NCBI GenBank assembly: GCA_903882825.1
Contig: CAIRYL010000165.1
Span: 1 to 7,521, forward strand
Reading direction: 5' to 3'
DNA: 7,521 bases
Source: an uncultured Candidatus Peregrinibacteria bacterium
GTDB taxonomy: Bacteria; Patescibacteriota; Gracilibacteria; CAIRYL01
The position numbers and the translations under genes are program-made. Each line of letters opens with the position of its first letter. Position 1 is the stretch's first letter. Shown one piece after another: positions 5,213 through 7,521 of this stretch. The notes beneath the pieces are model-generated. The model was not told the origin of the DNA. It did no database searches and saw only the letters and a list, made by a program, of their open reading frames with translations.

Positions 5213-6112
5213 ATGAAGGAATCTGAAGTAAAATTCCGCCGAAAAAAAGCAATATTTATTTCGGTTTCTATTTCATTAATACTTACTTTTTTGAAAATTG
5301 GAGCAGGAATTTCAACAGCCTCCATTTCACTCCTTTCCTCTGCACTGGATTCTTTGGTAGATTTTTTTATTTCCCTCAGCAATATTTTTGTTCTTAAAAA
5401 ATCAGAAGCATCTCCTACAAATAATTTTCAATATGGGTTTGGGAAAATAGAGGGAATTTCAAGCCTTTTCCAGGGTATTTTTATTATCTCCATGGGAATT
5501 GGAATTATTGTAAAAGCAATATTTTCGTTACTCGATGGAACCAAAGTTCACGATGCCCAAAATATTTTTCTAGTCATGACCATTTCCACTATTACTGTTT
5601 TTTTTCTGAGTAAATTTTTAAAAAATGAAGCAGAAAATACAAAATCCCTCGTGTTAGAAGCTGATAGTGCTCATTATAAAAGCGATTTTCTGGCAAATAT
5701 GAGTATTTTTGTGGGAAGTGGAATTATTATGCTTACTAATTTTTTCTGGATTGATGCAGTTTTGGCAATAGGAGTAGCAGGATTTATTATGAAAGATGGA
5801 TTTGATATTAGTAAAAAAGCCATAGAACAGCTTTTAGACCGAGAAGTAGATCCAGAAACAAAAAAATATATTACGGAAACTTTTAAAAAATATTTAAAAC
5901 TTAAAAAAATTACGAGTATCCATAATTTTAAAACCAGAAGAAGTGGAATGACCGTATTTTTAGAAGTTCATCTCGTTTTTTCCGAAGATATGCTTTTAAA
6001 AATGGCACATGACATTGGAGATGAAATTGAAGAAGAAATGAAGAAAAAAATTCCTGGATTAAATGCTATCTTTCATTTAGATCCTGTAGATGACAGTCCT
6101 CATGTTCTATGA
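5213..6112 (+). CDS. cation diffusion facilitator family divalent metal transporter
   Basis: CDF proteins are dimeric membrane antiporters that export Zn2+, Mn2+, Fe2+, Co2+ or Cd2+ from the cytosol in exchange for protons. The first helix spans about 13-33. The second carries the transport-site pair D46 and D50 in SALDSLVDFF. QYGFGKIE (73-80) corresponds to the HPYGHGR(I/L)E loop, with both histidines replaced by Gln and Phe. Two further helices span about 83-107 and 118-136. Helix five has the second metal pair H154 and D158 in DSAHYKSD. The C-terminal cytoplasmic domain includes ITSIHNFKTRRSG, VFLEVHLVF and AHDIGDEIEEE. At 299 residues the length is typical. I choose ATG 5213 over the upstream TTG at 5186, because nine extra residues would add nothing recognisable. 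The leader is U-rich without a Shine-Dalgarno. The metal specificity cannot be read with confidence; the D-D/H-D site is common to Zn and Fe transporters. Confidence 0.93.
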   Translation: MKESEVKFRRKKAIFISVSISLILTFLKIGAGISTASISLLSSALDSLVDFFISLSNIFVLKKSEASPTNNFQYGFGKIEGISSLFQGIFIISMGIGIIVKAIFSLLDGTKVHDAQNIFLVMTISTITVFFLSKFLKNEAENTKSLVLEADSAHYKSDFLANMSIFVGSGIIMLTNFFWIDAVLAIGVAGFIMKDGFDISKKAIEQLLDREVDPETKKYITETFKKYLKLKKITSIHNFKTRRSGMTVFLEVHLVFSEDMLLKMAHDIGDEIEEEMKKKIPGLNAIFHLDPVDDSPHVL

Positions 6113-7521
6113 ATGATTTTTTGATATCTTCAAGTGGTGATTCTGAATTTCGACGTCTCTCTGTTTTTCTTTGGATCAGTGGGACTCTCTTTTTGCTCAT
6201 TCTTGGAAGACTCTTCTTTTTACAAATTGTAATGGGAGACAAAATACGTGCAGAAGCATATGCACAAAGATCTGCAAAAATAGAAATTATGCCCCAACGA
6301 GGGAAAATTCTTACAATTGATTCCAAAACAGGAGATATTGTTCCCCTCGCTATTAACACCACGCAATATGAGATATTTGTAGATCCTTCTTTGACGGTTA
6401 ATCCAGATCTCATAGCAAAAGAACTCACAGAGCTCTTATACACGGAAGAAGAATTTAAGAAATGTCGAAATGATTTAACTCTTTGCCCCCCAAAAAGTGT
6501 TACCTATCTGGAAGAGGGAAACCTTAAAATTCCTGTTCCACCCTTAAAAAAAGACGCAAAAGACGCTTTTTTTCAAGATGTAAAAGAAAAAATAACACCT
6601 CGCATAAAAACTCAAATTCTTCTCGCTACTACACAGCCGGAAGAAGTTTTAAAAAATATTGAAAAACTTTTTTTGCCAGGGGTGCGTGTTTCTTTTCCCT
6701 CACAAGAAATATGGATAGATGCTTCGATTATTACCCCTGATTATCAATTTGATCCGCATATTTCAAAAGAAGAAAAAAAACAAAAAGAAGATATAAATTT
6801 CCAGAAACGACTCGTCGTTGCCACGGCTCTTCAAAAAATTTTAGGAGGAGATCCTGAAAAAATTGCCGAATCTATCGCTCCAAAAGAGGTAAAATATGCA
6901 AAAATATTAGATCGCGTACCTCCTCAAATAAAAGAAGTAATTTCAGAAAAAAAAATAAATTCTCGAAATGCATATCTTTTAGACCTGCGTCGATTTTATA
7001 ATGATCAAAAAAAAGGTATCCAAAATCCAAATCCTCCAGATCTTGATGCGTGGGAAGGCGTGGGATTTACCCCTCAACCAGCAAGATATTATCCAGAAGG
7101 AGGTCTTTTGGCTCAAAGTATTGGCTTTGTAGATGCTTCAGGACGCGGGAATTACGGGATAGAAGAAAAGCTTGATACTCTTTTACGAGGAGAAAAAGGA
7201 CTTATTGAAGGACAACGAGATGTTCGAGGAACTGCAGTGGAAATTACAGGAAATACTATTCATCGAGTAAAAAATGGAGCAGATGTAGTCCTCACTATCG
7301 ATCGTATTATTCAGCAAGAAGTAGAAAAAATTCTTTCCGAAGCGGTGGAAAAATATAATGCCGATGCAGGACAAATTATTGTAATGGATCCTCAGACGGG
7401 GAAAATTTTAGCGATGGCGGGGAGCCCCAGCTTTGATCCAAACTTTTTTGGGAATGTCTATCAACGAGAGCGAACTTCTCCAAAAAATAGATTTAACCTT
7501 TATAAAACCACTCCATTAGAG
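6109..7521 (+). CDS. class B penicillin-binding protein (FtsI/PBP2 family), 3' end outside window
   Basis: Class B PBPs are peptidoglycan transpeptidases of the elongation or division machinery, anchored in the membrane with the catalytic domain outside. The visible 471 residues open with a cytoplasmic tail and one membrane helix (about 17-41) ending in the typical GRLFFLQIV. QRGKI (63-67) is the start of the dimerisation or pedestal domain. RYYPEGGLLAQSIGFVD (from 326) and NYGIEEKLDTLLRGEKG match the conserved region before the transpeptidase. LTIDRIIQQEVEKIL (from 395) and IIVMDPQTGKILAMAGSPSFDPN begin that domain. The SxxK active site should lie just past the window edge, so activity cannot be judged. 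The region between 67 and 326 is much longer than in E. coli FtsI. The ATG shares ATGA with the stop of the cation transporter, implying translational coupling. A nearby ATG at 6113 meets a stop after three codons, which supports 6109. Whether it is FtsI-like or PBP2-like is open. Confidence 0.9.
   Translation, partial: MNDFLISSSGDSEFRRLSVFLWISGTLFLLILGRLFFLQIVMGDKIRAEAYAQRSAKIEIMPQRGKILTIDSKTGDIVPLAINTTQYEIFVDPSLTVNPDLIAKELTELLYTEEEFKKCRNDLTLCPPKSVTYLEEGNLKIPVPPLKKDAKDAFFQDVKEKITPRIKTQILLATTQPEEVLKNIEKLFLPGVRVSFPSQEIWIDASIITPDYQFDPHISKEEKKQKEDINFQKRLVVATALQKILGGDPEKIAESIAPKEVKYAKILDRVPPQIKEVISEKKINSRNAYLLDLRRFYNDQKKGIQNPNPPDLDAWEGVGFTPQPARYYPEGGLLAQSIGFVDASGRGNYGIEEKLDTLLRGEKGLIEGQRDVRGTAVEITGNTIHRVKNGADVVLTIDRIIQQEVEKILSEAVEKYNADAGQIIVMDPQTGKILAMAGSPSFDPNFFGNVYQRERTSPKNRFNLYKTTPLE

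Noticed and set aside
6066..6443. Minus-strand 125-codon ORF opposite the end of the transporter and the start of the PBP
   Set aside because: It lies antisense to two well-supported genes, has no recognisable domain and has no ribosome binding site that I can see.
1..7521. UGA recoded to glycine, as in Gracilibacteria
   Set aside because: panC, the 100-residue ORF and the cation transporter all end naturally at TGA at the expected family length or gene boundary, and no in-frame TGA interrupts the recognised genes.

Overview
This window is AT-rich bacterial chromosomal DNA (by eye roughly two-thirds A+T) and consists of housekeeping genes. I see no transposase, phage gene, CRISPR array or toxin-antitoxin pair. 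Bacterial identity rests on a GatB subunit, a two-domain bL25 protein, a class II tRNA-Leu with encoded CCA, RNase HII and a class B penicillin-binding protein. TGA, TAG and TAA all serve as stops, so the standard bacterial code applies and UGA-recoding lineages such as Gracilibacteria/Absconditabacteria are unlikely. Compact genes, scarce Shine-Dalgarno sequences and several odd features would fit a Patescibacteria (CPR) genome, for example Peregrinibacteria-like. That placement is inference and was not tested.

Left part, minus strand, read right to left: rnhB (RNase HII), a 100-residue protein of unknown function, gmk (guanylate kinase), panC (pantothenate synthetase) and a 38-residue single-pass membrane peptide. 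The gaps are 4, 45, 8 and 29 bases, so this looks like one operon, ending in a weak terminator at the window's left edge.

Middle, plus strand: gatB (Asp/Glu-tRNA amidotransferase subunit B) diverges from rnhB across a 100-base intergenic region. A strong sigma70-type promoter then drives tRNA-Leu(CAA), followed 19 bases later by rplY (bL25/Ctc), which ends at a clear intrinsic terminator. All three genes serve translation.

Right part, plus strand: a cation diffusion facilitator overlaps by ATGA the start of a class B penicillin-binding protein. The window cuts that protein off just before its expected catalytic serine. Its region between the membrane anchor and the transpeptidase domain is unusually long.

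No clearly new multi-gene system is present. The points most worth a second look are the membrane peptide with the best ribosome binding site in the window, the unknown protein after rnhB, the U-rich leaders that replace Shine-Dalgarno sites, the tRNA-rplY arrangement, and the enlarged penicillin-binding protein.
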